NCBI RefSeq assembly: GCF_023511815.1
Contig: NZ_JAIMAV010000014.1
Coordinates: forward strand, 1 to 45,867
DNA length: 45,867 nt
Source of the DNA: Alicyclobacillus sp.
GTDB taxonomy: Bacteria > Bacillota > Bacilli > Alicyclobacillales > Alicyclobacillaceae
Reading direction: 5' to 3'
This document shows, piece after piece, positions 24,617 to 35,638 of this stretch. The first letter of the stretch is position 1; each line of letters starts with the position of its first letter. The notes beneath the pieces are model-generated. The model did not search any database and was not told where the DNA came from. It worked only from the letters and a program-made list of their open reading frames with translations. The position numbers were made by a program, and so were the translations under genes.

Positions 24617-25414
24617 TTGGTTCCGGAGGCAGACGGGCAGCCGAGCATCGAGGTGTATTTTCAGTATCACATCAAGCGGGATCGCCCAGGGTTATTGGGG
24701 GATATCGCGTCGCTGTTGGGGATGCTCGGCTTCAACATCCTTCAGCTGGGCGGTGTCTCGGAATACGGCCGAGGGTTTCTTCTGCGCACGCAGCGGCCCG
24801 AGAGCATCGAGGTGCTGCGCACGATGTTGCAGGTGATGGAGGATGTGGACCTGACCGTGTTGCGCACACCCACCCTGCGGGATCGCATCGCGCTGCGGCA
24901 CGGCCGGATCATCGAGCGCAGCGACACGGAGGCGCGTACATACCGGTTCATTCGCGATGAGCTGGGCATCCTGGTGGACTTTCTCGGCGAACTGTTGAAA
25001 CGGCCCGGGCGCCAGGTGATTGGGGTGCGCGGGCAGCCGCGAGTGGGAAAGACGGAATCCATCGTGGCCGCCAGCGTGTACGCCAACAAGCGCTGGACGT
25101 TCATCTCGTCCACCCTGCTGCGCCAGACCATGCTGCGCGAGCTCGGTCACGACGAGCTGATGTCCGACCAGTTCGTCTACATCATCGACGGTGCGGTATC
25201 CACCCTGCGTGGGGATGAGCGGCACCTGTCGCTGGTCAATGAGGTGATGGGCCTGCCCGCGCCCATCGTCATTGAACATCCGGACATCTTCGTCCGTCAC
25301 TCGCATTACGGATGGAACGTGTTCGATCTGCTGATAGAACTGCGCCGCGATCCGGACGAGGCGATTCAGTACGAGGCGTACGAGCAGGAGGCGGCCCGGT
25401 GGAACGGTGAGTGA
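24617..25414 (+). CDS. ymfK: YmfK family protein (DUF3388), ACT-like plus ATPase-like
   Basis: The product of about 265 residues has an N-terminal ACT-like region (KRDRPGLLGDIASLLGML) and a central P-loop-like GQPRVGKTES (139-148). It matches the YmfK family found between spoIIIE and rodZ in spore-forming Bacilli. The conserved PRVGKTES suggests nucleotide binding, but no biochemical role is established that I know of. TTG 24617 is preferred because GAAAGGGG (24601-24608) is 8 bases upstream. The ATG at 24611 is only two bases from that site, and a TTG at 24587 is also in frame. rodZ follows after 32 bases. Confidence 0.87.
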   Translation: MVPEADGQPSIEVYFQYHIKRDRPGLLGDIASLLGMLGFNILQLGGVSEYGRGFLLRTQRPESIEVLRTMLQVMEDVDLTVLRTPTLRDRIALRHGRIIERSDTEARTYRFIRDELGILVDFLGELLKRPGRQVIGVRGQPRVGKTESIVAASVYANKRWTFISSTLLRQTMLRELGHDELMSDQFVYIIDGAVSTLRGDERHLSLVNEVMGLPAPIVIEHPDIFVRHSHYGWNVFDLLIELRRDPDEAIQYEAYEQEAARWNGE

Positions 25415-25446
25415 TCCAGCTTAGGGAAGGAAGAGGAGGGGTGCAC

Positions 25447-26646
25447 ATGCGCGATTTGCGAACCTTGGGCGACCGGCTGCGCGAGCAGCGCCTGCGCCAG
25501 GGGATGGATCTCGACACGCTGCAGGCGGTGACCAAGATCCGCAAACGCTACCTGGAGGCCATTGAGGCGGGAGATTGGAGCGTTCTTCCGGGGGACGTGT
25601 ACGCGCGCGGATTTGTCCGCAGTTACGCCGAGGCGGTGGGCTTGGACGGTCGTGCGCTATTGGAAGCGTACGTGGACGGCCTCCCGCCGCATCCGGGGAT
25701 GCCGGAGGCGCGGTCGGATCGCGATGAAGGAAATCCGCTCGCCCCGGTAAGCGGGGATCGGGAGGCGCCGGAGGCCGAGCCCTCGGCGGGGCCGGCGACG
25801 GGCGGATTTCGGTTCACCCGAGAGGCGGATTCGGAGCGGACGACCGCACTCGACCCCTTGGGTGCCGCCTCAGCGTCCGGAGCGGTCGATCCGGTCGCAG
25901 ATCGCGCGCCGCGCTCGGACCGAATCGGGGAGCGGGCGGCATCGGAGGACCGTGACCCGGTGGCGCCCCGGCGATCGTCCCGGTCCACACCGAGCCCGCG
26001 GCGGGCGCCCGAGCGGCCGGCGCGGGTTCGCGGTCGGCGCGAACCTTCGGGTCTCGGATGGAACGCGGCGGGCCAGGTGGTGGCGGTGGTCGCCGTCCTG
26101 GCGGTGCTGGCCGGCGCCTGGTGGTACCTCGAGAAACCCGGTCGAACGGGCGCCGCGCAGGCCAACGCGACGGCCCCGGGTTCGGCCCTCGGGGGGAACG
26201 TGACGGCGGCGGGCCAGACGGCGAATGCGCAGCAGGCGGGGGGGAACGTCACCAACGCGGCCGGCAACGCCACCCCGACTGGCAACTCCACCACCCCGGC
26301 GAACAGCACCGGTGCGGCGCCCGGCGGATCCGCGGAATTCCGGGTGGTCAGCCAGTCGTTCAGCAACCATCGCCAGACGTATCTGGTCAGCACCACCGGG
26401 CCGATTGTCGCACAGTTGACGGCCGCCAACGGCGCGTGCTGGGTCCGCGCGACGGTGGACGGCAAGGTGGTGGACCCGAGCGACACCATCCCGGTCGGAC
26501 AGTCCCGAACCTGGCAGGGGAATGACGAGATCCGCATCCGCATCGGCTTTGTCCCCGGGGTGACGCTGACGCTGAACGGGCAATCCGTGACGCTGCCCGA
26601 CACGAAGGACGCCATCGACGTCGTCGTCACCCGGGCGCAGGGCTGA
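25447..26646 (+). CDS. rodZ: RodZ-type cell-shape protein (HTH, one membrane segment, DUF4115)
   Basis: The 399-residue product has an N-terminal Cro/C1-type helix-turn-helix domain (about 1-75, LGDRLREQRLRQGMDLDTLQ), a long charged cytoplasmic linker, one membrane segment near residues 209-229, an external Asn/Thr/Ala-rich linker with repeated GNVT/GNAT-like units, and a C-terminal DUF4115 beta domain. RodZ links the MreB cytoskeleton to the elongation machinery. B. subtilis YmfM is the orthologue at this position. ATG 25447 is chosen because AGGAGG lies 8 bases upstream. Confidence 0.93.
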   Translation: MRDLRTLGDRLREQRLRQGMDLDTLQAVTKIRKRYLEAIEAGDWSVLPGDVYARGFVRSYAEAVGLDGRALLEAYVDGLPPHPGMPEARSDRDEGNPLAPVSGDREAPEAEPSAGPATGGFRFTREADSERTTALDPLGAASASGAVDPVADRAPRSDRIGERAASEDRDPVAPRRSSRSTPSPRRAPERPARVRGRREPSGLGWNAAGQVVAVVAVLAVLAGAWWYLEKPGRTGAAQANATAPGSALGGNVTAAGQTANAQQAGGNVTNAAGNATPTGNSTTPANSTGAAPGGSAEFRVVSQSFSNHRQTYLVSTTGPIVAQLTAANGACWVRATVDGKVVDPSDTIPVGQSRTWQGNDEIRIRIGFVPGVTLTLNGQSVTLPDTKDAIDVVVTRAQG

Positions 26647-26679
26647 CGCGACACACCAATCGGAGGAGGAGAGTCTCTG

Positions 26680-27177
26680 GTGGCCAAGGACAGCTCGTTC
26701 GACATCGTGTCCGAGGTGGACCTGCAGGAGGTCCAGAACGCGGTGCAGCAGGCGCTGAAGGAGATCTCGACGCGGTTCGACTTCAAAGGGAGCAAAAGCG
26801 AGATTGAGTTCGACGGCAAGGGGACCATCACGCTCCTGTCGGACGACGAATACAAGCTGAACGCCCTTCGGGACGTGTTGGAGTCAAAACTGATCAAGCG
26901 CGGCGTCTCGTTGAAGGCGCTGCGCCCGGGCAAGGTGGAGCCGGCCGCGGGCGGGACGGTGCGCCAGGCGGTGCGGTTGCAGCAGGGGATCGAACAGGAC
27001 GTGGCCAAGCAGATCACGAAGCTCGTCAAGGACACCAAGTTAAAGGTGCAGGTGACCATCCAGGGGGACCAGCTGCGCGTGTCCGGGAAGAGCCGGGACG
27101 ACCTGCAGGCGGTGATCCGCACGTTGCGCGAGGCGGACCTGCCGGTGCCGCTGCAGTTCACGAACTACCGCGGTTGA
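26680..27177 (+). CDS. yajQ: YajQ family nucleotide-binding protein
   Basis: The 165-residue product matches YajQ from end to end: [19 protein letters not shown] at the start, [19 protein letters not shown], and the [10 protein letters not shown] segment before the second ferredoxin-like domain. YajQ-type proteins bind nucleotides, including cyclic di-GMP in Xanthomonas, and RNA. The role in Bacillota is not settled. The GTG start has GGAGGAGGAGAG upstream. It sits between rodZ and pgsA, which differs slightly from B. subtilis. Confidence 0.95.
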   Translation: MAKDSSFDIVSEVDLQEVQNAVQQALKEISTRFDFKGSKSEIEFDGKGTITLLSDDEYKLNALRDVLESKLIKRGVSLKALRPGKVEPAAGGTVRQAVRLQQGIEQDVAKQITKLVKDTKLKVQVTIQGDQLRVSGKSRDDLQAVIRTLREADLPVPLQFTNYRG

Positions 27178-27209
27178 TGTTGCGGACAACCGGGTGGGGC
27201 GGCCAAACT

Positions 27210-27239
27210 TTGACATGGCTTTTTTGCCTGCGCTATACT
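27210..27239 (+). promoter_or_regulatory. SigA-type promoter before pgsA
   Basis: A perfect TTGACA (27210-27215) and TATACT (27234-27239) are 18 bases apart. The leader to pgsA is about 78 nt. It probably drives pgsA, cinA and possibly the helicase gene. Confidence 0.75.
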
Positions 27240-27323
27240 GTGGGAGACTTCGGGATCGGCCGGACCGGATGACGCGTCCAACTGCGAATCTCCGATCTCT
27301 TCGCCGAATGAGGAGTGTTTTCA

Positions 27324-27902
27324 TTGAATCTGGCTAACCGGATCACGCTAGCCAGAATTTTCTTGGTCCCCGTGGTGGTCTTCACCCTCCTGATCCGGTT
27401 CAATTTTTGGACCGTCACCATCAACCACCGGACGACCACGGGCAGCGAGATGATCGCCGCGCTGGTGTTCATCATCGCCGCCACCACCGACGGCTTGGAC
27501 GGATACATTGCGCGCAAACGCAAGCTCGTCACCAACTTCGGAAAATTTCTCGATCCGTTGGCCGACAAGCTGCTCATCTCCGCAGTTTTGATCAGCCTCG
27601 TGGAGATGCAGCGCCTGTCGGCCTGGGTCGCCATTCTGATCATCAGCCGCGAGTTCGCCGTCACCGGCCTGCGGTTGGTTGCGGCGGCGGAGGGCATTGT
27701 CATCGCCGCCAGCCGTCTGGCCAAGTGGAAGACCGCGACGCAGGTGGTCGCGATGGTGGCCCTGATCATCAACAACTTCCCCTTCTCCGTCGTCGGATTT
27801 CCCTTCGACACGTTGGCGGTGTACGCCATGGTGCTCATGACCCTCGTGTCGGGGGTCGATTATTTCATCAAGAACAAACACGTGATTCAGACGGACGCCT
27901 GA
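27324..27902 (+). CDS. pgsA: CDP-diacylglycerol-glycerol-3-phosphate 3-phosphatidyltransferase
   Basis: The 192-residue membrane protein has a complete CDP-alcohol phosphatidyltransferase signature (D-x2-D-G-x2-A-R-x8-G-x3-D-x3-D) between Asp56 and Asp81 and several hydrophobic segments. It makes phosphatidylglycerol phosphate, the first committed step to phosphatidylglycerol and cardiolipin. The TTG at 27324 is chosen because ATGAGGAG at 27308-27315 is well placed. The GTG at 27315 overlaps that site and is rejected. cinA follows after 22 bases. Confidence 0.96.
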   Translation: MNLANRITLARIFLVPVVVFTLLIRFNFWTVTINHRTTTGSEMIAALVFIIAATTDGLDGYIARKRKLVTNFGKFLDPLADKLLISAVLISLVEMQRLSAWVAILIISREFAVTGLRLVAAAEGIVIAASRLAKWKTATQVVAMVALIINNFPFSVVGFPFDTLAVYAMVLMTLVSGVDYFIKNKHVIQTDA

Positions 27903-27924
27903 GCGTCCCCGAGAGGTGTGTGCG

Positions 27925-29196
27925 ATGAGCCAGACATGCCGCGGAGAACACCTGGCCGTCGGGACGGAGATCCTGCTCGGCCAGATCGCCAACAGCCATG
28001 CTCGCACGGTGTCGTTGGAGTTCGCGAACAACGGCTTTTTTATTTATCACCACAGCGCCGTCGGCGACAACCTGGGGCGGATTGTCGAGGCGTTTCGCGT
28101 GGCGGCGGCGCGATCGAACGTGGTGGTCGTCACCGGCGGGTTGGGGCCGACGGCGGATGACCTGACGAAGGAGGCGCTGGCGCAGTTCCTCGGCCGAACC
28201 CTGTGGCTGTCCGAGGAGGCCCTGCGCCAGATTGAGGCGTATTTCCAGGCCCGAAAGCGCAAAATGCCAGATGAAAACCGCAAACAGGCCCTCTGCATCG
28301 AAGGCGGCGAGCTGATGGACAATCCGAACGGCACGGCGCCGGGGGTGTACGTGGAGGCGGACGGAGTGCATTACTTCCTGCTGCCGGGCCCGCCGCTGGA
28401 AATGGTCCCGATGCTGCGCAACCACGTCCTGCCGCGGTTGCGCCGGCTGTTTCCGCATGAGCAGGTGCTGGTCTCCAGGGTGCTTCACCTGTGCGGCATC
28501 GGTGAATCCGACGTCGACGAGCAGATCCCGCAGTGGCTGGCGCAGGCCAATCCGACCGTCGCACCGCTGGCGGGCGAGGGCGAGATGCTGTTGCGCATCA
28601 CCGCGCGGGCCGAGGACGAAGACCGGGCGCGCGCGCTCATCGCGCCGGTGGAGGCGGACCTGCGGCGGCGGTTCTCTCCGTACATCTACGGCGTCGACGA
28701 CGAGACCCTGGCGTCGGCGGTGGGCCGGTGCCTCACGGCGGCCGGGCAGACGCTGGCCGTGGCGGAAAGTTGCACCGGGGGCGGGCTTTCCTCTATGATC
28801 ACGGGAGTGCCCGGCAGCTCGGCGTACTTTCTGGGGGGCGTGGTGGCGTACGACAACCGCGTGAAGTCCAGTGTGCTCGGCGTCCCGGAATCGACGCTGA
28901 CGGTGCACGGCGCGGTCTCGGAGGAGACGGCGCGGGCGATGGCGGAAGGCGTGCGAAACGCCCTCGGCTCCGATTGGGGTCTGGCCACCACCGGGATCGC
29001 CGGACCGGGCGGCGGGACCCCGGAAAAACCGGTGGGACTGGTCTATGTGGCGGTGGCCGGTGCGAAGGAGACGCGCGTGTTCCGCCTGCAGCTGCGCGGG
29101 TCCCGCGAGCAGATTCGGCTTCGCGCCGCGAAGCAAGTGCTGTGGCGGCTGTGGCAGGCCCTGGCCGGTACCGCGCAGCCCCATGGGGGCAACTGA
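27925..29196 (+). CDS. cinA: CinA family competence/damage-inducible protein (NMN deamidase domain)
   Basis: The 423-residue product has an N-terminal MoCF-like domain (AVGTEILLGQI, VVVTGGLGPTADD) and a C-terminal CinA domain (AESCTGGGLSSMITGVPGSS, TTGIAGPGGGTPEKPVG). The C-terminal domain of this family deamidates nicotinamide mononucleotide, and the N-terminal domain acts on ADP-ribose in studied members. The gene lies upstream of recA as in many Gram-positive bacteria, here separated from it by a helicase gene. ATG 27925 is supported by GAGAGG 8 bases upstream. Confidence 0.96.
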   Translation: MSQTCRGEHLAVGTEILLGQIANSHARTVSLEFANNGFFIYHHSAVGDNLGRIVEAFRVAAARSNVVVVTGGLGPTADDLTKEALAQFLGRTLWLSEEALRQIEAYFQARKRKMPDENRKQALCIEGGELMDNPNGTAPGVYVEADGVHYFLLPGPPLEMVPMLRNHVLPRLRRLFPHEQVLVSRVLHLCGIGESDVDEQIPQWLAQANPTVAPLAGEGEMLLRITARAEDEDRARALIAPVEADLRRRFSPYIYGVDDETLASAVGRCLTAAGQTLAVAESCTGGGLSSMITGVPGSSAYFLGGVVAYDNRVKSSVLGVPESTLTVHGAVSEETARAMAEGVRNALGSDWGLATTGIAGPGGGTPEKPVGLVYVAVAGAKETRVFRLQLRGSREQIRLRAAKQVLWRLWQALAGTAQPHGGN

Positions 29197-30792
<1,596 letters not shown>

Positions 30793-30835
30793 GCCAGCCT
30801 TCGGGCGAATCGCCCGGTGACCCGACGCGGACAGA

Positions 30836-30865
30836 CGCGCCCTTCTCTCCGAAGGGCGCGTTTTT
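30836..30865 (+). terminator. Rho-independent terminator after the helicase gene
   Basis: Perfect 10-base stem CGCGCCCTTC (30836-30845) / GAAGGGCGCG (30851-30860), five-base loop, then five T. Confidence 0.94.
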
Positions 30866-30877
30866 CTGTCGGCGGGG

Positions 30878-30891
30878 CGAACGTATGTTTG
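30878..30891 (+). promoter_or_regulatory. LexA/DinR box on the recA promoter
   Basis: CGAACGTATGTTTG fits the Gram-positive SOS box CGAACRNRYGTTYG/C at every fixed position. Its right end overlaps the recA -35 element, so bound LexA would block RNA polymerase. Confidence 0.85.
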
Positions 30892-30916
30892 CATGAATCT
30901 CTGAAACTGATACAAT
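30888..30916 (+). promoter_or_regulatory. recA promoter (SigA type)
   Basis: TTTGCA (30888-30893) and TACAAT (30911-30916) are 17 bases apart, with TG at 30908-30909 making an extended -10. The leader to recA is about 130 nt. Confidence 0.75.
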
Positions 30917-31055
30917 AGAAAGCAGGAATGCGGACGGGCCATCACGAATCCCATGGCTCAGGCGAGGGTGGACCCCTTCGGCGCCCTGGCTCCGCACGGC
31001 GGGTGCCCGAGGGGGCACGGCGCAGAGGAAATGAATCCTGACGAGGATGGTGCAC

Positions 31056-32102
31056 ATGAACGATCGACGCGCGGCTTTGGATTCAGCGCTCAAACAGATT
31101 GAGAAACAGTTTGGGAAGGGTGCGGTGATGCGCCTCGGGGAAGCGTCCGCCAGCATGAACATCGAGACCGTGCCGAGTGGCTCGTTGGCGCTGGACATCG
31201 CACTGGGGACGGGCGGGTATCCGCGGGGCCGGATCATTGAGATCTACGGTCCGGAGTCCTCGGGCAAGACGACCGTCGCCCTGCACGCGGTGGCGGAGGT
31301 GCAGCGCCGCGGCGGCCAGGCGGCGTTCATCGATGCGGAGCACGCGTTGGATCCGGTGTACGCCGCGAAGCTCGGGGTCAACACGGACGAACTGCTGATC
31401 TCGCAACCGGACACGGGCGAACAGGCGCTCGAGATCGCCGAGGCGCTGGTCCGCAGCGGAGCGGTGGAGATCATCGTGATTGACTCCGTCGCGGCCCTGG
31501 TCCCGAAGAGCGAGCTGGAGGGCGACATGGGGGATTCCCACGTCGGGCTGCAGGCGCGGCTGATGTCACAGGCGCTGCGGAAATTGGCGGGCGCCATCTC
31601 GAAGTCGAAGACCATCGCGATTTTCATCAACCAGATCCGCGAGAAAGTCGGCGTGATGTTCGGCAATCCCGAGACGACGACCGGCGGGCGGGCGCTCAAG
31701 TTCTACTCGACCATCCGCCTGGAGGTCCGGCGCACGGAGGCGCTCAAACAGGGCAACGAGGTGGTCGGAAACCGCGCCAAGATCCGCGTCGTGAAAAACA
31801 AGGTGGCGCCGCCGTTCAAGACCGCGGATGTGGACATCATGTTCGGCGAGGGGATCTCGCGCGAGGGCAGCATGATTGACATCGGCACCGAGATCGACGT
31901 CATTCAGAAGAGCGGGGCCTGGTACTCGTACGGCGAGGAACGCCTCGGCCAGGGCCGCGAGAACGCGAAGCAGTACCTCAAGGAACACCCCGAGTTGGCC
32001 GATGAGATTGAACAGAAGATCCGCGAGGCGTTCCAGCTCGGAGCGACCTGGAAAGCGGAGACGCCGGCGGTCTCGGACGAGGATGCGTTTGACTTTGAGT
32101 GA
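31056..32102 (+). CDS. recA: Recombinase RecA
   Basis: The 348-residue product is a complete RecA: Walker [10 protein letters not shown] (65-73), [12 protein letters not shown], the L1/L2 region with [17 protein letters not shown], and an acidic C-terminal tail ending DEDAFDFE. It forms filaments on single-stranded DNA, pairs homologous strands and triggers LexA self-cleavage. ATG 31056 is chosen because GAGG (31043-31046) is nine bases upstream. An in-frame ATG at 31047 abuts it. The LexA box and promoter upstream predict SOS control. recX overlaps the 3' end. Confidence 0.98.
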   Translation: MNDRRAALDSALKQIEKQFGKGAVMRLGEASASMNIETVPSGSLALDIALGTGGYPRGRIIEIYGPESSGKTTVALHAVAEVQRRGGQAAFIDAEHALDPVYAAKLGVNTDELLISQPDTGEQALEIAEALVRSGAVEIIVIDSVAALVPKSELEGDMGDSHVGLQARLMSQALRKLAGAISKSKTIAIFINQIREKVGVMFGNPETTTGGRALKFYSTIRLEVRRTEALKQGNEVVGNRAKIRVVKNKVAPPFKTADVDIMFGEGISREGSMIDIGTEIDVIQKSGAWYSYGEERLGQGRENAKQYLKEHPELADEIEQKIREAFQLGATWKAETPAVSDEDAFDFE

Positions 32103-32745
32103 TGCGCGCATCGTCGACCGAATCGAGGAGGTCGCCGGCCGGGCGAACTGGGTCCGCGTCGTGTTTGCGGACGGGGACGCCATGGAGGTGCCCCTCGGTG
32201 CCTGGGTCGATGCCGGCGCGCGCGTGGGCGGCGCCCTCCATCCGTCGGTGGAGGTGGTCCTGGCCCGGGCGGCGGCCGTCGAGCGGGCGAAGGACGCCGC
32301 ACGCGCGTATCTGCGGGCGCGTCCGCGAACGCGCGCGCAGGTCCTCGCGCATCTGGCCAGGCGTCGGGTGGACGAGGCGGTGGCGCGGGAGGCGGTTGAG
32401 GCGCTGGAGGAAGCGGGGGTGCTCGACGACGCCGCCTACGCACAGCTTTACACGGAGACGCAGGGACAACGCATGAGCCGCCGCGAGCTGACGTGGCGCC
32501 TGCGCCGAAGCGGCGTGGCCCGGGCGGATGTCGACGCGGCGCTGGCGGACGGGCCGGAGGGGCGGGCGCGTGAACGGGCGGCCGCCCTGCGGGTGGCGCG
32601 GGCGTACATGCGAAAGCACGCGTCCAAACCGGAGGGGTTGCGGGAACGCCTGGGGGCGCACCTGCAACGAAAGGGATTTCCGGTGCCTCTGATCCTCGAG
32701 ATCTTGCGTGAATTCGACCTCGGCGGGGACGAACCGTTTTCTTGA
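32089..32745 (+). CDS. recX: Regulatory protein RecX
   Basis: The product of about 218 residues is RecX-like. It consists of helical repeats with the family patterns [14 protein letters not shown] and [14 protein letters not shown], directly downstream of recA. RecX binds in the groove of RecA filaments and restrains them. The start is inside the recA 3' end: TTG 32089 sits six bases from GAGG at 32079-32082, while ATG 32083 directly abuts it. Both give similar proteins. Co-transcription with recA puts it under the same SOS control. It ends inside the promoter of rny. Confidence 0.9.
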   Translation: MTLSDARIVDRIEEVAGRANWVRVVFADGDAMEVPLGAWVDAGARVGGALHPSVEVVLARAAAVERAKDAARAYLRARPRTRAQVLAHLARRRVDEAVAREAVEALEEAGVLDDAAYAQLYTETQGQRMSRRELTWRLRRSGVARADVDAALADGPEGRARERAAALRVARAYMRKHASKPEGLRERLGAHLQRKGFPVPLILEILREFDLGGDEPFS

Positions 32746-32771
32746 CAATCATTGCCGCACAAAGATACAAT
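32742..32771 (+). promoter_or_regulatory. SigA-type promoter of rny
   Basis: Perfect TTGACA (32742-32747), overlapping the recX stop, and TACAAT (32766-32771), 18 bases apart. The leader to rny is about 90 nt. Confidence 0.8.
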
Positions 32772-32866
32772 GGAATTGCGTATCATTTACGGCCTCTAGC
32801 TCGAAGGCGTTTGACCTGCCCTGATCGCCACAGCGTCAAGGGTGAGAGCAAGGAGGCAGTTTCATT

Positions 32867-34408
32867 ATGCAGGCCTTTGCATGGCTATGGATTGCCTTGG
32901 TGGCGCTGTTGGCCGGGTTCGGCGCCGGGTATTGGGTCCGGCGTCAGGTGGCCGAGTCGAAAGTCGGCGCCGCGGAGGCAAGAGCGTTACAGATTTTGGA
33001 GTCGGCGCAAAGGGACATCGAGGCGAAGCAGAAAGAGGCGCTGTTGGAGGCCAAGGAGGAAGCGCACCGCATCCGTCAGGAGGCGGAGCGCGAACTGAAG
33101 GAACGTCGGGCGGAGATTCAGAAGTTGGAGAAGCGCATCCTGCAGAAGGAGGAAGCGCTGGACCGCAAGTTGGAGTCGCTTGAGCGAAAGTCGGACAGCC
33201 TGCGCGAGGCGGAGCGGCGCATGGAGGAACGCCAGGCCGAGGTGGAGGCGCTGTATCAGCGCCAGGTCGAGGAGCTGGAGCGCATCTCCGGGCTCACGCA
33301 GGAGGCGGCGCGGCAGCTGATCCTCTCCCAGGTGGAGCAGGAGAGCCGGCATGACGCCGCGGTTCTGATGAAGGAGATTGAGCAGCAGGCCCGCCTGGAG
33401 GCAGAGAAGAAGGCGCGGGACATCATCGCGACGGCCATTCAACGGTGCGCCGCGGATCACACCTCCGAGATCACCGTCTCCGTGGTCAATCTGCCGAACG
33501 ACGAGATGAAGGGCCGCATCATCGGCCGTGAGGGCCGGAACATCCGGACGCTGGAGACGCTGACCGGGATCGACCTGATCATCGACGACACGCCGGAGGC
33601 CGTCATCCTCTCGGGCTTCGACCCGATTCGGCGCGAGATCGCCCGGGTGGCCCTGGAGCGGTTGGTCGCCGACGGACGGATTCATCCGGCGCGCATCGAG
33701 GAGATGGTGGAGAAGTCCCGCCGGGAGATTGACGAACTGGTCCGCGAAGAGGGTGAGCGGGCCGCGTTCGAGGCGGGCGTCCACGGGATGCATCCGGATC
33801 TGGTCAAACTGGTCGGCCGGCTGAAATTCCGGACCAGTTACGGGCAGAACGTGTTGAAACATTCCGTGGAGGTCGCTCAGCTGGCCGGGCTGATGGCCGC
33901 GGAACTGGGATTGGACGTCAACCTGGCGCGGCGCGGCGGGCTGTTGCACGACATCGGCAAGGCCGTCACCCACGAGGTGGAGGGCTCCCATGTCGAGATC
34001 GGCGTGGATCTGGCGAAGCGTTACAAGGAGCATCCGGTGGTGATCAACGCCATCGCGGCGCACCACGGAGACGTGGAGTTCTCCTCTCCGGTGTCGGTGT
34101 TGGTCGCGGCGGCGGACGCGATTTCCGCGGCGCGCCCCGGGGCTCGGCGGGAGACGCTCGATATCTACATGAAGCGCTTGGAGCGGCTCGAGTCCATCGC
34201 GGAATCCTTCGACGGAGTCGAGAAGTGCTACGCCATTCAGGCCGGCCGAGAAATTCGCATCATGGTCAGGCCGGATCTGGTGGACGATGCGGAATCGGTT
34301 CGGCTGGCGAAGCAGATCTCGAAGAAGATTGAAAAGGAATTGGATTACCCTGGCCAGATCAAGGTCACTGTCATTCGAGAAACGAGAGCCGTGGAATACG
34401 CAAAATAG
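32867..34408 (+). CDS. rny: Ribonuclease Y
   Basis: The 513-residue product has one N-terminal membrane segment (about 1-23), a long Glu/Arg/Lys-rich coiled coil, a KH domain ([17 protein letters not shown]) and an HD domain with LLHDIGKA (catalytic His361-Asp362). RNase Y is the membrane-anchored endoribonuclease that starts decay of most mRNAs in B. subtilis. The ATG follows AAGGAGG with spacing 10. It lies after recA-recX and before ymdB, as in B. subtilis. A terminator overlaps the stop codon. Confidence 0.97.
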   Translation: MQAFAWLWIALVALLAGFGAGYWVRRQVAESKVGAAEARALQILESAQRDIEAKQKEALLEAKEEAHRIRQEAERELKERRAEIQKLEKRILQKEEALDRKLESLERKSDSLREAERRMEERQAEVEALYQRQVEELERISGLTQEAARQLILSQVEQESRHDAAVLMKEIEQQARLEAEKKARDIIATAIQRCAADHTSEITVSVVNLPNDEMKGRIIGREGRNIRTLETLTGIDLIIDDTPEAVILSGFDPIRREIARVALERLVADGRIHPARIEEMVEKSRREIDELVREEGERAAFEAGVHGMHPDLVKLVGRLKFRTSYGQNVLKHSVEVAQLAGLMAAELGLDVNLARRGGLLHDIGKAVTHEVEGSHVEIGVDLAKRYKEHPVVINAIAAHHGDVEFSSPVSVLVAAADAISAARPGARRETLDIYMKRLERLESIAESFDGVEKCYAIQAGREIRIMVRPDLVDDAESVRLAKQISKKIEKELDYPGQIKVTVIRETRAVEYAK

Positions 34409-34435
34409 AGTAGCCGTCGGGCTACTCTATTTTTT
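34405..34435 (+). terminator. Terminator overlapping the rny stop codon
   Basis: Perfect 11-base stem ATAGAGTAGCC (34405-34415) / GGCTACTCTAT (34420-34430), GTCG loop, then T. The left arm includes the rny TAG stop, so terminating ribosomes would cover it and may tune readthrough into ymdB, which has no obvious promoter of its own. Confidence 0.88.
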
Positions 34436-34462
34436 CCTGCGCGGCGGGGCGGAGGGGCGAAG

Positions 34463-35245
34463 GTGAGGGTACTTTTTATCGGAGACATCGTCGGACGGCC
34501 GGGCCAGGATTATGTGCGCGAGGTGCTGCCCGGTTTGTTGCGCGCCCGGCGGATTGATCTCGTGATCGCCAACGGGGAGAACGCCACCAACGGGCGCGGC
34601 ATCAACCGGCTCGCGTGCGAGGCGCTCTACGATGCGGGCGTCGAGATCATCACCCTGGGCAACCACACCTGGGACCAGAAGGATACGCCCGCGCTCCTGG
34701 AGGAGGATTTGCGCATCGTTCGCCCCGCCAACTTTCCGGAGGGGACCCCGGGGCGCGGACACACCGTGTGCCGGGTGGCCGGCAGGCCGTTTCTCGTCAT
34801 CAACCTGATGGGGAGGACGTTTTTGAGCCAGCTCGATTGTCCGTTCCGCGAAGTGGATCGCATCCTCGGTGAACACCCCGACATCCGCCACATCCTGGTG
34901 GACATGCACGCGGAGACGACCTCGGAGAAGCTGGCGATGGGCTGGCACCTGGACGGGCGCGTCTCGGCCGTGGTGGGAACGCACACGCACGTGCCGACAT
35001 CGGATGAACGGGTCCTGCCGAACGGGACGGCGTACATCACCGACGTCGGGATGGTCGGGCCGAGGAACGGCATCCTCGGCATGGACCGGCATCGGGTGAT
35101 CCGGAAAATGCGGACGCAGATGCCGGTCAAATTCGAGGTGGCGAGCGGGGCCCGCCAGTTCTGCGCCGTCGAAATTGAGTTGGACGACGAGACCGGGCGG
35201 GCGACGGGCATCGAGCGGATCTTTCTGTGCGAAACCGGGGAATGA
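34463..35245 (+). CDS. ymdB: YmdB family metallophosphoesterase
   Basis: The 260-residue product has the two-metal phosphoesterase motifs GDIVGRPG (Asp8), NGENATNGRG, TLGNHTWDQKD and GTHTHVPTSDE of the YmdB family. B. subtilis YmdB hydrolyses 2',3'-cAMP and controls biofilm versus motility expression. It also influences RNase Y, whose gene lies directly upstream here too. The GTG start follows GGCGGAGGGGCGAAG. spoVS follows after a SigH-type promoter. Confidence 0.95.
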   Translation: MRVLFIGDIVGRPGQDYVREVLPGLLRARRIDLVIANGENATNGRGINRLACEALYDAGVEIITLGNHTWDQKDTPALLEEDLRIVRPANFPEGTPGRGHTVCRVAGRPFLVINLMGRTFLSQLDCPFREVDRILGEHPDIRHILVDMHAETTSEKLAMGWHLDGRVSAVVGTHTHVPTSDERVLPNGTAYITDVGMVGPRNGILGMDRHRVIRKMRTQMPVKFEVASGARQFCAVEIELDDETGRATGIERIFLCETGE

Positions 35246-35268
35246 GTTCGGTTCCGGGTGGCCTTCGC

Positions 35269-35297
35269 GAAGGAATAATCGGGGGGGCGGCGAATAT
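35269..35297 (+). promoter_or_regulatory. SigH-type promoter of spoVS
   Basis: GAAGGAATA (35269-35277) fits the SigH -35 pattern RnAGGAwWW, and GGCGAATAT (35289-35297) fits the -10 pattern RnnGAATww, separated by 11 bases. spoVS is SigH-dependent in B. subtilis, and the start codon lies 53 bases downstream. Confidence 0.7.
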
Positions 35298-35350
35298 CGA
35301 TATAGTGTGCTAGTCCAGTCCCGAGGTGTATTCAAGGAGGTTGCCCGAGC

Positions 35351-35611
35351 GTGGACGTCTTAAAGGTTTCCGCAAAATCGAATCCGAACTCCGTGGCGGG
35401 GGCCCTCGCGGGGGTGCTGCGTGAACACGGCACCGCAGAGATCCAGGCCATCGGAGCCGGAGCACTGAACCAGGCGGTCAAGGCTGTCGCCATCGCGCGC
35501 GGGTTCGTGGCCCCGAGCGGGGTTGACCTGATCTGCGTCCCCGCCTTCACGGACATCGTCATCGACGGGCAGGAGCGCACCGCCATCAAGCTGATTGTCG
35601 AACCTCGGTGA
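35351..35611 (+). CDS. spoVS: Stage V sporulation protein S
   Basis: The 86-residue product matches SpoVS along its full length (DVLKVSAKSNPNSVAGALAG, GAGALNQAVKAVAIARG). It is an Alba-like small protein whose mutants block spore coat and septum development. The GTG start has AAGGAGG at 35334-35340. It has its own SigH-type promoter. The downstream dipeptidase gene follows after 27 bases. Confidence 0.97.
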   Translation: MDVLKVSAKSNPNSVAGALAGVLREHGTAEIQAIGAGALNQAVKAVAIARGFVAPSGVDLICVPAFTDIVIDGQERTAIKLIVEPR

Positions 35612-35638
35612 CTTTGTTCGGCGGAGAGGAGCGATGTC

